64,000 nt of DNA from F-183 sp964627455 (GTDB lineage Bacteria; Acidobacteriota; Terriglobia; Bryobacterales; Bryobacteraceae), in assembly GCA_964627455.1 (NCBI GenBank), contig CAZVKC010000027.1:1-64000 (forward strand), given 5' to 3'. The translations under genes and the position numbers were made by a program. Below the pieces are notes generated by a model that saw only the letters and a list, made by a program, of their open reading frames with translations, ran no database searches and was not told the DNA's origin. This document shows, piece after piece, positions 16,654-24,419 of the stretch; the first letter of the stretch is position 1; each line of letters begins with the position of its first letter.

Positions 16654-17505
16654 TCAATACTTGCAGGCCCCGGGTTCGGACTTGATGACCCACTTCTGGT
16701 AGTTCTTCGCCTTCGAATCCATGCACCCGGCGAGGTTCAGCAATTCGACCTTGCGGAACTCGATGGGATGGCTCTCGCTTTGCAGCGAAATGTAACCGCT
16801 GTGCAGCAGCATGCCGTCCTTCTTCGCCGCCGGATCATGCTTGCTGACGTTGCCGCCGCCGACCTGCGGCATCTCGTACGTCAGCACCGTCTCGCCGTTG
16901 ACCCGGTGCGTCACCACCGAATCCCCGTGGACCTCGGCTTCCACCCGCACCCACTGTTCGCCGTGATACGTCTGCGACTTCGAGTTGATGCAATGCGGCG
17001 TGAACAGCTTGTTGTTCATCACGACGTTGGTGCCGGGCGTGCAGAGATTGGCGGTGGTGCGGTTGTGGGTCCCGTCGCCGCCCAGCAACTGGACCTCGAT
17101 CGAGATCGGGAAATCCTGATCTTTTGTCATCGTCTTGGGATCCTGGCAGTGCACCATGATGCCGCTGTTGCGCAGCGCCCAGCCGGGTCCCTGCGGCGCC
17201 TGGTTGCCGACGAAGCGATACTCCACCGCGATGATGTAGTGCGAGAAGGCGTCTTTGTAAAAGATGTGGCCGAAGCGCTCGTTGAACTTGTCGTACTTCT
17301 CGTAGTTCACCGTCATCATGCCGTCGCGCACCCGGAAGGTGTCGCCGAAGTTGTCGCCCAGTGCATAGCCGGTGATCTTCGGGGTCCAGCCGGTGAGGTC
17401 CTTGCCGTTGAACAGTTGGATCCAGTCGGACGGCTCCTGGCCGAATGCCGAGAATGGCGCCGCCGCAAGCAGGGTGGCGGCGATCGCGAGAGTGCGCAAC
17501 TTCAT
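16654..17505 (-). CDS. Secreted DUF1080 protein
   Basis: A 283-aa single-domain 3-keto-disaccharide-hydrolase-like protein with a clear signal peptide (1-22, ending SAFGQ). The DUF1080 fold covers about 25-255 (WIQLFNGKDLTGW…, LRNSGIMVHCQDP…, 'SIEVQLLGGDG', 'HPIEFRKVELLNL'). A C-terminal tail with a Cys pair (LAGCMDSKAKNYQKWVIKSEPGACKY) is added after the fold and may be disulfide-linked. It starts 12 bases after the aldo/keto reductase on the same strand, which suggests a two-gene sugar-processing unit. Confidence 0.87.
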   Translation of the reverse strand: MKLRTLAIAATLLAAAPFSAFGQEPSDWIQLFNGKDLTGWTPKITGYALGDNFGDTFRVRDGMMTVNYEKYDKFNERFGHIFYKDAFSHYIIAVEYRFVGNQAPQGPGWALRNSGIMVHCQDPKTMTKDQDFPISIEVQLLGGDGTHNRTTANLCTPGTNVVMNNKLFTPHCINSKSQTYHGEQWVRVEAEVHGDSVVTHRVNGETVLTYEMPQVGGGNVSKHDPAAKKDGMLLHSGYISLQSESHPIEFRKVELLNLAGCMDSKAKNYQKWVIKSEPGACKY

Positions 17506-17517
17506 ATGGATACCAGC

Positions 17518-18516
17518 TTATACCGGGGCGTTCGGATCCACGAGTCCCTGGGCTTTGATCTCGGCCCAGAAGGCTTCGGGGATCGGATGCAGCAGGTTCG
17601 CGACGTTCTGCCGGGCGTGTTCCGGATTGTTGGGTCCCGGGATGACGGACGCTACTGCGGGATGCTTCAGGACGAACTGCAGAGCGGCGGCAGGCAGCGG
17701 GACGCCGTGGCGTTCGCAGCAGGCTTCGATGCGCTGGGTCTTTTGGATCATCTCGCTGGGGCTTTGGCCGTAGTCGTAGGAGCCGGGACGCTTGGATCCG
17801 GTGACGAGCAGGCCCGAGGCGAACGGCGCGCCGATGATGACCGAGACGCCCTTGCTGTGGCAGAGGTCGAGTTCCGCGAGCCCTTCCTGGCTGAGCAGCG
17901 TATACGGCATGGCGACCAGGAAATAGTCGAGTTTGAAGCGATCGAGAAAGCGCGGGATGAGTCCCGTGCGGTTGATGCCTGCGCCGATGGCCATCACCTC
18001 GCTGGTGCGTTTGAGTTCCTCGAGCGCGCGCACGCCCCCGCCGCCGTCGAGTTCGTCGAAGCGGGCCGAGACGTTCTCGGGCGTCTGATGATAGAGCAGG
18101 TCGAGATCGTGGATGGCGAGCGCGTGGACTCGCGGCATCCCCAGCCGCTGCAGGCTGTCTTCGAACGACCGCATGATGCCGGAATACGTGTAGTCGAACG
18201 TCAGGTCGAACGGCAGCGCGCCTTTCCACTTCGAGGCCCAATCGAGGGTCCCGCCACGATGCAGGATGCGACCGACCTTTGTTGCTACGATGACGTCCCG
18301 CTTGTCGCGGACACCGAAGCCGAGGCGAAGTTCGCTCTTGCCCATGCCGTACCAGGGGGCGGTGTCGTAGAAGCGGATGCCGAGGTCGTAGCTGGCGTCG
18401 ATGGTGTCGAAGGCCTGGCGGTCGGGGATGACTTCCCAGAGGTCCCCGAGCGTGGCGCAGCCCAGGCCCATGCGGGTGACGTGCAGTCCGGTGGATGCGA
18501 TTTCGCGAGTGTCCAT
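17518..18516 (-). CDS. Aldo/keto reductase, aldose dehydrogenase-like
   Basis: A 332-aa NAD(P)-dependent TIM-barrel enzyme. Catalytic Asp/Tyr are in 'FYDTAPWYGMGKSE' (near 49-60), Lys in 'VATKVGR' (near 80) and His in 'ALAIHDLD' (near 137). The pattern is like D-threo-aldose 1-dehydrogenase/L-fucose dehydrogenase and pyridoxal 4-dehydrogenase. The C-terminal cofactor-binding block is 'ASVIPGPNNPEHARQNVANL'. It probably oxidises a sugar. It is likely co-transcribed with the DUF1080 gene downstream and divergent from the cyanophycinase-like gene. Confidence 0.9.
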   Translation of the reverse strand: MDTREIASTGLHVTRMGLGCATLGDLWEVIPDRQAFDTIDASYDLGIRFYDTAPWYGMGKSELRLGFGVRDKRDVIVATKVGRILHRGGTLDWASKWKGALPFDLTFDYTYSGIMRSFEDSLQRLGMPRVHALAIHDLDLLYHQTPENVSARFDELDGGGGVRALEELKRTSEVMAIGAGINRTGLIPRFLDRFKLDYFLVAMPYTLLSQEGLAELDLCHSKGVSVIIGAPFASGLLVTGSKRPGSYDYGQSPSEMIQKTQRIEACCERHGVPLPAAALQFVLKHPAVASVIPGPNNPEHARQNVANLLHPIPEAFWAEIKAQGLVDPNAPV

Positions 18517-18551
18517 GTGTGCGTTGTGTTGTACACGCCTATTGAATCACG

Positions 18552-18567
18552 GTCAGCGGATGCTGAC
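18552..18567. promoter_or_regulatory. Inverted repeat in a divergent promoter region
   Basis: Arms GTCAGC and GCTGAC around GGAT, in the 70-odd bases between the aldo/keto reductase (minus) and the cyanophycinase-like gene (plus). No regulator gene is adjacent, so its protein is unknown. Confidence 0.35.
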
Positions 18568-18590
18568 GCGGGTTACCTTGTCAGGCAGTG

Positions 18591-19550
18591 ATGCTTCTTC
18601 CTTTGTTGTTGGTTGGTGTGGCCCTGGGTGCGGCAGCGGATTTCGAGTACATTCGCGAGGGGAATCCTGCCGATGTGGTCCGGCCGGTGAAGCCGGGTTA
18701 CGCGCTGATCGGCGGCGGAGGCGACGTCGACGAGGCGTTCCGGTTCCTGATCGAACGCTCCGGCGGCGGGGACTTTCTGGTGCTGCGCGCGACGGGATCG
18801 AACGCCTACAATCCGTACGTCCTGAAGCTTGGGGGCGCGCATTCGGCGTCGACGCTGATCCTGCGGAATCGCGAGGCGTCGTCGAATGTCGAGGTCCTCG
18901 ACAAGGTGCGCAAAGCCGAGGCGATCTTCTTCGCCGGTGGCGACCAGTGGAACTATGTCAGCCGCTGGAAGGGCACGCCGCTCGAGAAGGCGATCCAGGA
19001 GCGGATCGATGCGGGCGTGCCGGTTGGCGGGACCAGCGCGGGACTCGCCATCCTCGGCCAGTTCCTCTTCTCGGCGGAGTTCGACACCGTGCAGACGCCG
19101 CAGGCGCTCGCGGACCCTTATGACAAGCGTGTGGCTGTGGATTGTTGTTTTTTGCGGATCCCGCATCTCGAGAACCTGATCACGGATTCGCATTTTTCGG
19201 CCCGTAACCGCATGGGACGGTTGACGGTGTTCCTGGCGCGGTTGATGCAGGACGGGCGTTCGGCGTCTCCTCGCGGACTCGGTATCGACGAGGCTACCGC
19301 CGTGCTGCTGGATCCGGACGGGAAGGGGCGGGTGGCCGGCAAAGCGTCGGCATTCTTCGTACGACCGGCTCGCAAACCCGCGCGGTGCGAAGCGAAACAG
19401 CCGCTCACGTTCGAGGGACTCGAAGTGATCCGGATGGATCGCACGAGTGGCGTGTTCGACCTCAAGGCCTGGCACGGCGGCGGTCCGGGTGGCGAGACCT
19501 CAACCCTGAGTGTCGTTGCGGGCGAGGTTGTCCAAAAACGGCAACCGTGA
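18591..19550 (+). CDS. Cyanophycinase-like S51 peptidase, exported
   Basis: A 319-aa peptidase of the S51 family. The nucleophile Ser149 lies in the strand-turn-helix 'VGGTSAGLAI', and the downstream 'DSHFSARNRMGRL' block is the conserved His/Arg segment of cyanophycinases. An N-terminal hydrophobic segment (LLPLLLVGVALGAAA) is a signal peptide. Exported cyanophycinases release beta-Asp-Arg dipeptides from external cyanophycin; relatives cleave other Asp peptides. ATG 18591 is preferred to the GTG one codon upstream. No cyanophycin synthetase is visible, so a scavenging role is more likely than storage turnover. Confidence 0.88.
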   Translation: MLLPLLLVGVALGAAADFEYIREGNPADVVRPVKPGYALIGGGGDVDEAFRFLIERSGGGDFLVLRATGSNAYNPYVLKLGGAHSASTLILRNREASSNVEVLDKVRKAEAIFFAGGDQWNYVSRWKGTPLEKAIQERIDAGVPVGGTSAGLAILGQFLFSAEFDTVQTPQALADPYDKRVAVDCCFLRIPHLENLITDSHFSARNRMGRLTVFLARLMQDGRSASPRGLGIDEATAVLLDPDGKGRVAGKASAFFVRPARKPARCEAKQPLTFEGLEVIRMDRTSGVFDLKAWHGGGPGGETSTLSVVAGEVVQKRQP

Positions 19551-19597
19551 GATGTGCGCGAAGGTTTCTGCGCTTTCTGGTCGGGAGGAGGCGCACC

Positions 19598-20053
19598 ATG
19601 CGACCCTACATACACGCACACAATTTCCAATGGGCTCTCGATTGTTCTGTTGGCAGGGGCGGGCAGAACAGCATTCGGGCGGACGTCCAGTACATCCAGT
19701 GGTATTACAAGCTGGCGGCGGCGAATCCCGAAACCACGCCGGAGCGGCGGCAGATCTATCAACAGGTTGAAACCACGGGGACGTGCACCGGGCTGGACTC
19801 CGATCCGCTGGTCCGGGCGATTACCGCGCATCAGCAGGCGATCGGCCACCCGATCGTGGACGGCAAGGTCAGCGCGGTGCCGGGTGGAGAGTCCGGCAAT
19901 CTGAAGGTGTCGGGCAACTATACGTTCTTTGTTTTTCGAATTGGCGCGCGGCTGGCGAGGATGTTCCCCGACAAATGGCCGCGGCTCGACCTGATCCAAC
20001 CCTGTCCCGGCGATGTCCTCGAGGTCGCGCTGAAGGCCGTGCCGAAGTACTGA
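19598..20053 (+). CDS. Small hypothetical protein, possibly peptidoglycan-binding-like
   Basis: A 151-aa protein of uncertain family. The middle (about 15-90; 'VGRGGQNSIRADVQYIQWYYKL' then 'GLDSDPLVRAITAHQQAIG') resembles the helical pattern of bacterial peptidoglycan-binding repeats, where a Gly-rich loop leads into 'DV..vQ.lL' and 'A...FQ..iG'. This match is by eye and weak. The last 45 residues (RIGARLARMFPDKWPRLD…) reappear as a second partial copy immediately downstream. There is no obvious signal peptide. Confidence 0.55.
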   Translation: MRPYIHAHNFQWALDCSVGRGGQNSIRADVQYIQWYYKLAAANPETTPERRQIYQQVETTGTCTGLDSDPLVRAITAHQQAIGHPIVDGKVSAVPGGESGNLKVSGNYTFFVFRIGARLARMFPDKWPRLDLIQPCPGDVLEVALKAVPKY

Positions 20054-20058
20054 GGTTT

Positions 20059-20190
20059 ATGGTCCTCCCGATCGGCGCCCGTATCGCGTACATGTTTCCA
20101 GATCTCTGGCCGCGTCTCGACAAGATGCCGGGGTGTCCGAAGGTGGTGGCTGACGTTGTGAAGGCATCGGTCCCGCTGCCGGGGCAGTGA
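20059..20190 (+). pseudogene. Duplicated C-terminal fragment of the preceding gene
   Basis: A 43-codon frame whose product (PIGARIAYMFPDLWPRLD…) aligns with the tail of the protein encoded at 19598-20053 (RIGARLARMFPDKWPRLD…), at roughly half identity over about 35 residues. It begins 5 bases after the upstream stop. It looks like the remnant of a tandem paralogue, or a tail lost by a stop mutation. Confidence 0.5.
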
Positions 20191-20263
20191 TCCGCCGGGC
20201 TGGGTGTATTCACCATTTCGCCTCGAGCGCCGTCTGCGGCATATCCCACAGTCAAGCGGTGGT

Positions 20264-20327
20264 GACAGTCCACAGTGTCCCTACCGACGACTATTGGGGG
20301 GTAGTGGGGGTATGTCTAGGGTAGGGG
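20264..20327. repeat. Intergenic repeat copy 2 with G-rich tail
   Basis: GACAGTC…GTGTCCCTACCGACG (20264-20289) followed by a CTATTGGG block matches copy 1 at 14197-14230 almost base for base, though its palindrome is imperfect. Four G runs follow (20296-20301, 20306-20310, 20319-20321, 20324-20327), enough for a potential G-quadruplex upstream of the receptor gene. Confidence 0.6.
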
Positions 20328-20365
20328 TACGCTTCGGTCCTTCAAGTGCTCAGGACTTCCCAAAT

Positions 20366-20383
20366 GGACGGAACGTTCCGTCC
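20366..20383. promoter_or_regulatory. 18-bp perfect palindrome upstream of the Oar-like receptor
   Basis: GGACGGAAC and GTTCCGTCC abut with no spacer, ending 13 bases before the receptor ATG and just before its GGGAGG ribosome site. It is either an operator or a leader hairpin that could limit translation. Confidence 0.5.
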
Positions 20384-20396
20384 CCGGGAGGTTTCC

Positions 20397-23300
20397 ATGA
20401 AGCGACGACACCATGTTGCAGTCGTTTTCTCCTTGCTGGCGTGGATGATCAGCATCAACGCCTACGGGCAATCCAAAACCGCAGCCAGCCTGACCGGAAC
20501 CATCACCGATCCCACCGACGCCCGGATCCAGGGCGCCCGGATCCTGCTGACCAACACCGAAACCGGCGTGACCGCCGAGGCCACGTCCGACGAACGCGGT
20601 GAGTACCGCATCCCGCTGCTGCCGCCCGGCCTCTACGACGTCAAGGTCGAGAAGTCCGGCTTCGGATCCGCCATCAGCAAAGGTGTGACGTTCACCGTGG
20701 GACAGGCCGCCGCCCTCGACTTCCGCCTCACCGTCGGCGCCAGCACCCAGGTGGTCGAGGTCCAAGCCGACGCCCCGCTCGTCGAATCGGAACGTACGCA
20801 GCAGTCGAACACGCTTTCGGAGAAATCCGTTCGCAACCTCCCGATCAACCGCCGCGACTACCTCAGCTTCGCTCTTCTGGCCCCCGGCGTTTCGGACTCC
20901 GGCGCACTCGCCGATTCCAACAGCTATCGGGTCAAACAGACTCCCGACAGTGGACTTTCGTTCTATGGGTCCAACGGCCGCGGCAACAACGTCAGCGTCG
21001 ACGGCGGCGAATCCAACGACGCGGGCGGAGGCGTTCGGCCCACCGTCAGCCAGGAAGCCGTGCAGGAGTTCCAGGTGAACCGCACCAACTACTCCGCCGA
21101 ACACGGGCAGGCCCGCGGAGGCGTCATCAATATCGTCACCAAAGGCGGCAGCAACACGGTTCGCGGATCCCTCTTCGCCTTCTTTCGCCAGGACGGCCTC
21201 GATGCGACGAATCCCTTCTCGTATATCCTCGATGCCAACAACCGGGTCAGCCGGGTGAAACCGGATTCGAACCGGCAGCAGTTCGGCGCGACCTTCGGCG
21301 GTCCGATCGTCAAGGATAAGACGTTCTACTTCCTCTCGTACGAGCAATTGCGCCGCCGCGAAAACAACGCTGTGGTCGTGCTGACGGATCCATCGATTTT
21401 CCAGCCGACGCCCGCGCAGGAGGCGATCCTCGGACAACTTCCGGCCCCTGCGGCCGCGGGACTTCGCGCAGCGCTCACCGCTTCGCCCGCCACGGTCGAG
21501 ATGTTCAAACGCAACAGCGGTATCTTTCCGTTCCTGACCGATCAGTATCAGGGACTGCTGCGTCTGGATCACCGCTTCAGTGACAAGAGCCTCGCCAGCC
21601 TTCGTTTCAACACCACCAAGTCCTACGACACCAATCAGAATCTCGCGGCCCTCGTGGGCGTGTCCCGCGGCTACGTGAACGACAACTTCGACACCACCGG
21701 CGTCGCCAACTGGACCTACAGTTTTACCCCCTCGATCATCAATGAGGCTCGCGCTCAGTTCAACTACAACAATCCCCTGGTCGCCACCAACGACCCCTTC
21801 GGACCCGCGCTCGAAATCGCCGGATACGGATTCTTCAACCGCGACCGCTTCCTGCCCAGCGACGTCATTACCCGCCGTTTCGACCTGAGCGATTCCGTGT
21901 TCTGGGTCAAGGGGAAGCACTCGATCAAGGCCGGAGTCAATGTGCTGGTCCGCAACAATCACTCGGATTCGAAGACCTTCATGAGCGGTCGATTCACCTT
22001 CGGGACGCTGCCCGCCGCCTTCGTCAACGCGGCGCTCGCGAGCACCACCATCAACGCCCTGCAGGCCTTCAACCTGGGACTCGCGCAGTCCTACCAGCAG
22101 GGCTTTGGCGACGGCGTCGTCAAGGGTACGTATCCGCTATATGCCGGCTACATTCAGGACACGTGGAAGCCCACCACAAACCTCACCGTCAACTACGGAT
22201 TGCGCTATGAGGTCGACACCCGCAAGCAACCGTTGCCGACCAGCAAACTCGGCTGGGGACCTCGCGTCGGAATCGCCTGGGATCCTTTCGACAACCACAA
22301 GACCGTGATCCGCGCAGGCTACGGCATGTACCAGTCGGTGATCGACTTCCAGATCGATTACGTGGTCAACGCGCTCGGCGAGGTGAACGGCTACCGGCAG
22401 ATCGCGCAGGTGCTTTCGGTGTTGAACGCCGCGAATCCGCTGGCCGTCAACGGGCCGATCAACATCTTCAAGACGCTTGCTGCGCAGGGCGTCATCGGCG
22501 TTCCGACACCGCAGCGTCCGATCGAGGCGAGCAACTTAACGCAGTTCGGGATCAACATCAGCAACACGGGTCCGCGGCCTCCGTTGACCGTGCTGTTCCG
22601 CGCGGATCCCAACTATCGCAACCCATACGCGCATCAGGCGAGCTTCGGCATCGACCGGGAGATTGTGAAAGACCTGTCGCTTGCGGTCAGCTACGTGCAA
22701 GTCCGCGGCGTCCACCTGACGACGTCGCTCGATGCGAACCTGCTGCCTGCGCCGGTGAACCCGGCTCGCGGCATCCGCGACTGGGGGCCGACGGCCGATA
22801 ATCCGACGGGTACGAAGTATTTCGTCAATCCGCTGCTGTTCCAGGACAATCTGTATGAGGCCGGCGCGAACTCCTGGTATCACGGCATGATGCTGGAACT
22901 CAACCGCCGCTTCTCGGATCGCGCAACGGTCGCCCTGAATTACACGTTCAGCAAGGCGATGGATGAGACGGTGGACTACAACAGCGACTTCCAGCCGAAC
23001 GACCAGACCTGCCGCGCCTGCGAGCGTTCGCTGTCCTCGTTCGATCAGCGGCACAAGGTGGTGGTGTACGCGCTGCTGCAGACGCCGTCCAAGGGGTTTA
23101 TGCGGAACTGGGTCTTCACGCCGATCTACAAGTACAACAGCGCGCGACCGTTCAATTTGCTGGCGGGGACCGAGATCAACAACGACCGCCACAACACGAC
23201 GGATCGCCCGTTCTTTGCCGGCCGCAACATCGGTATCGGACCCACGTTCCACGCTTTCGATGCGCGCGTGTCGAGACGCTTTGTGCTCGCCGAACGCCGC

Positions 23301-23495
23301 AGCCTCGAGTTCCTGTTCGAGGTGTTCAACATGTTCAACCGGCTGAACTATGCGAGCGTGAATAACACGGTGGGCACGGTGATCCCGTCGGGTCCGCTGA
23401 CCGGGCGCGATGATCGCACGCCGAGCCAGCCGCTCGGATACACGGCAGCCGCGGATCCCCGCAGGATCCAACTGGGATTGCGGTTTACGTTCTGA
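20397..23495 (+). CDS. Oar-like TonB-dependent outer-membrane receptor
   Basis: A 1032-aa outer-membrane protein. A signal peptide (about 1-24, ending NAYGQ) is followed by a carboxypeptidase-regulatory-like beta domain (about 26-115; 'GTITDPTDARIQGARILLTN…GEYRIPLLPPGLYDVKVEKSGF'). A plug region comes next (about 125-240), then a long beta-barrel ending in aromatic Phe (LGLRFTF), as expected for BAM recognition. This plan is greatly expanded in Bryobacterales, where such proteins are thought to bind or import large substrates. ATG 20397 is chosen for the signal peptide and the GGGAGG ribosome site 6 bases before it; a longer frame to 20346 runs through the palindrome. Confidence 0.93.
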   Translation: MKRRHHVAVVFSLLAWMISINAYGQSKTAASLTGTITDPTDARIQGARILLTNTETGVTAEATSDERGEYRIPLLPPGLYDVKVEKSGFGSAISKGVTFTVGQAAALDFRLTVGASTQVVEVQADAPLVESERTQQSNTLSEKSVRNLPINRRDYLSFALLAPGVSDSGALADSNSYRVKQTPDSGLSFYGSNGRGNNVSVDGGESNDAGGGVRPTVSQEAVQEFQVNRTNYSAEHGQARGGVINIVTKGGSNTVRGSLFAFFRQDGLDATNPFSYILDANNRVSRVKPDSNRQQFGATFGGPIVKDKTFYFLSYEQLRRRENNAVVVLTDPSIFQPTPAQEAILGQLPAPAAAGLRAALTASPATVEMFKRNSGIFPFLTDQYQGLLRLDHRFSDKSLASLRFNTTKSYDTNQNLAALVGVSRGYVNDNFDTTGVANWTYSFTPSIINEARAQFNYNNPLVATNDPFGPALEIAGYGFFNRDRFLPSDVITRRFDLSDSVFWVKGKHSIKAGVNVLVRNNHSDSKTFMSGRFTFGTLPAAFVNAALASTTINALQAFNLGLAQSYQQGFGDGVVKGTYPLYAGYIQDTWKPTTNLTVNYGLRYEVDTRKQPLPTSKLGWGPRVGIAWDPFDNHKTVIRAGYGMYQSVIDFQIDYVVNALGEVNGYRQIAQVLSVLNAANPLAVNGPINIFKTLAAQGVIGVPTPQRPIEASNLTQFGINISNTGPRPPLTVLFRADPNYRNPYAHQASFGIDREIVKDLSLAVSYVQVRGVHLTTSLDANLLPAPVNPARGIRDWGPTADNPTGTKYFVNPLLFQDNLYEAGANSWYHGMMLELNRRFSDRATVALNYTFSKAMDETVDYNSDFQPNDQTCRACERSLSSFDQRHKVVVYALLQTPSKGFMRNWVFTPIYKYNSARPFNLLAGTEINNDRHNTTDRPFFAGRNIGIGPTFHAFDARVSRRFVLAERRSLEFLFEVFNMFNRLNYASVNNTVGTVIPSGPLTGRDDRTPSQPLGYTAAADPRRIQLGLRFTF

Positions 23496-23536
23496 GTCCA
23501 ACGGCTGAGCCCTACGGCCGCGGTTTTCCGTTCAGG

Positions 23537-23556
23537 ATAGTGCATGTGCGCACTAT
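23537..23556. other. Inverted repeat spanning a start codon
   Basis: Arms ATAGTGC and GCACTAT enclose the proposed ATG (23544) of the metalloprotease gene in the loop. It could be a hairpin affecting initiation, or a sign that the true start lies elsewhere. Confidence 0.35.
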
Positions 23557-24413
23557 TCAGAGAGGTTTTCGAGGATTCCGGGTTCACCGCGGCCGATCCT
23601 TCCTATCACGTGATTTCCGTCGAAGGAGTGCGCTTTGTCGTGCTTCTGGATGGTGAAAAACTGACCGTGACCACTTCGCAGCCCCGCGTCTGCACGGTAT
23701 CGGAAGTGAAGGAATCCGACCTGCCGGCCGGGGTTCGCTTGAACAACACGGGTGCGGCTGTATCCGTGCGCTTCTTCCGGCTTCGCGCGCTCTCCAAAGG
23801 CGTCACCACCATCCGTGCCTCCGGCGTGCCTGTTTCACAGGACGCCCACATGCTGGTCATCGTGAAACGGAAGCTGCAACTCAGGATCTACGCCCATCGC
23901 GTTCAGGATTCAGCCGGTCACGCCACCAGGCGGCCTGCGGCCGAAGTCTCCAAGTGGATCGGCGAGGTCAATCGCATCTGGCTGAATCGCGCGAACGTGC
24001 AAGTGATCCTCCACGGGATTCGCGACCTGCCGTTTCCCGGCGATCTGGGCCGGATTGTCACCGTACCCAACCGGCCGGGCGGCCTGTCCGAACATCCTCT
24101 GGCAAAGATGGCCATCGAGGGCGTGGGCCTGAACCTGTTCCTCGTTTGGGCCCTGCAATGGGAGGGCAGCGCGCGCGACGAACTGGCGCTCACGACGCTG
24201 GGTACGGCGAACACGCCTCCCGGAATGGGCCTGACGTTCTTCCAGGACGACGCCGGGCCGAATCCGGCGGTGGTCCTGGCTCACGAGATTGGCCATCACC
24301 TGGGCTTGAACCACAAAGGCCACAAGGTCGGTGAATTGATGGCGGAAACGGACAGCGCAATGTCGAGCGATCCGCTTCTCACGCCGCTGGATTTGCTGAT
24401 TGCGAATCCCTAA
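23544..24413 (+). CDS. Putative metzincin-type zinc metalloprotease
   Basis: A 289-aa protein with the extended zinc motif HEIGHHLGLNH (247-257) and a downstream Met in 'GELMAETD' (Met266) that could be the Met-turn, the signature of metzincins. The N-terminal 105 residues look like an immunoglobulin-type beta domain (VSVRFFRLRALSKGVTTIRASG). No signal peptide is visible from this start, although metzincins are usually exported, so the start or secretion route is uncertain. It follows the Oar-like receptor by 48 bases and may be co-transcribed. Confidence 0.72.
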   Translation: MCALFREVFEDSGFTAADPSYHVISVEGVRFVVLLDGEKLTVTTSQPRVCTVSEVKESDLPAGVRLNNTGAAVSVRFFRLRALSKGVTTIRASGVPVSQDAHMLVIVKRKLQLRIYAHRVQDSAGHATRRPAAEVSKWIGEVNRIWLNRANVQVILHGIRDLPFPGDLGRIVTVPNRPGGLSEHPLAKMAIEGVGLNLFLVWALQWEGSARDELALTTLGTANTPPGMGLTFFQDDAGPNPAVVLAHEIGHHLGLNHKGHKVGELMAETDSAMSSDPLLTPLDLLIANP

Positions 24414-24419
24414 AGCCGC

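Noticed and set aside
20316..21962. A 548-codon open frame on the minus strand
   Set aside because: Antisense to the Oar-like receptor. The receptor has clear signal, plug and barrel features, and the antisense product has none.
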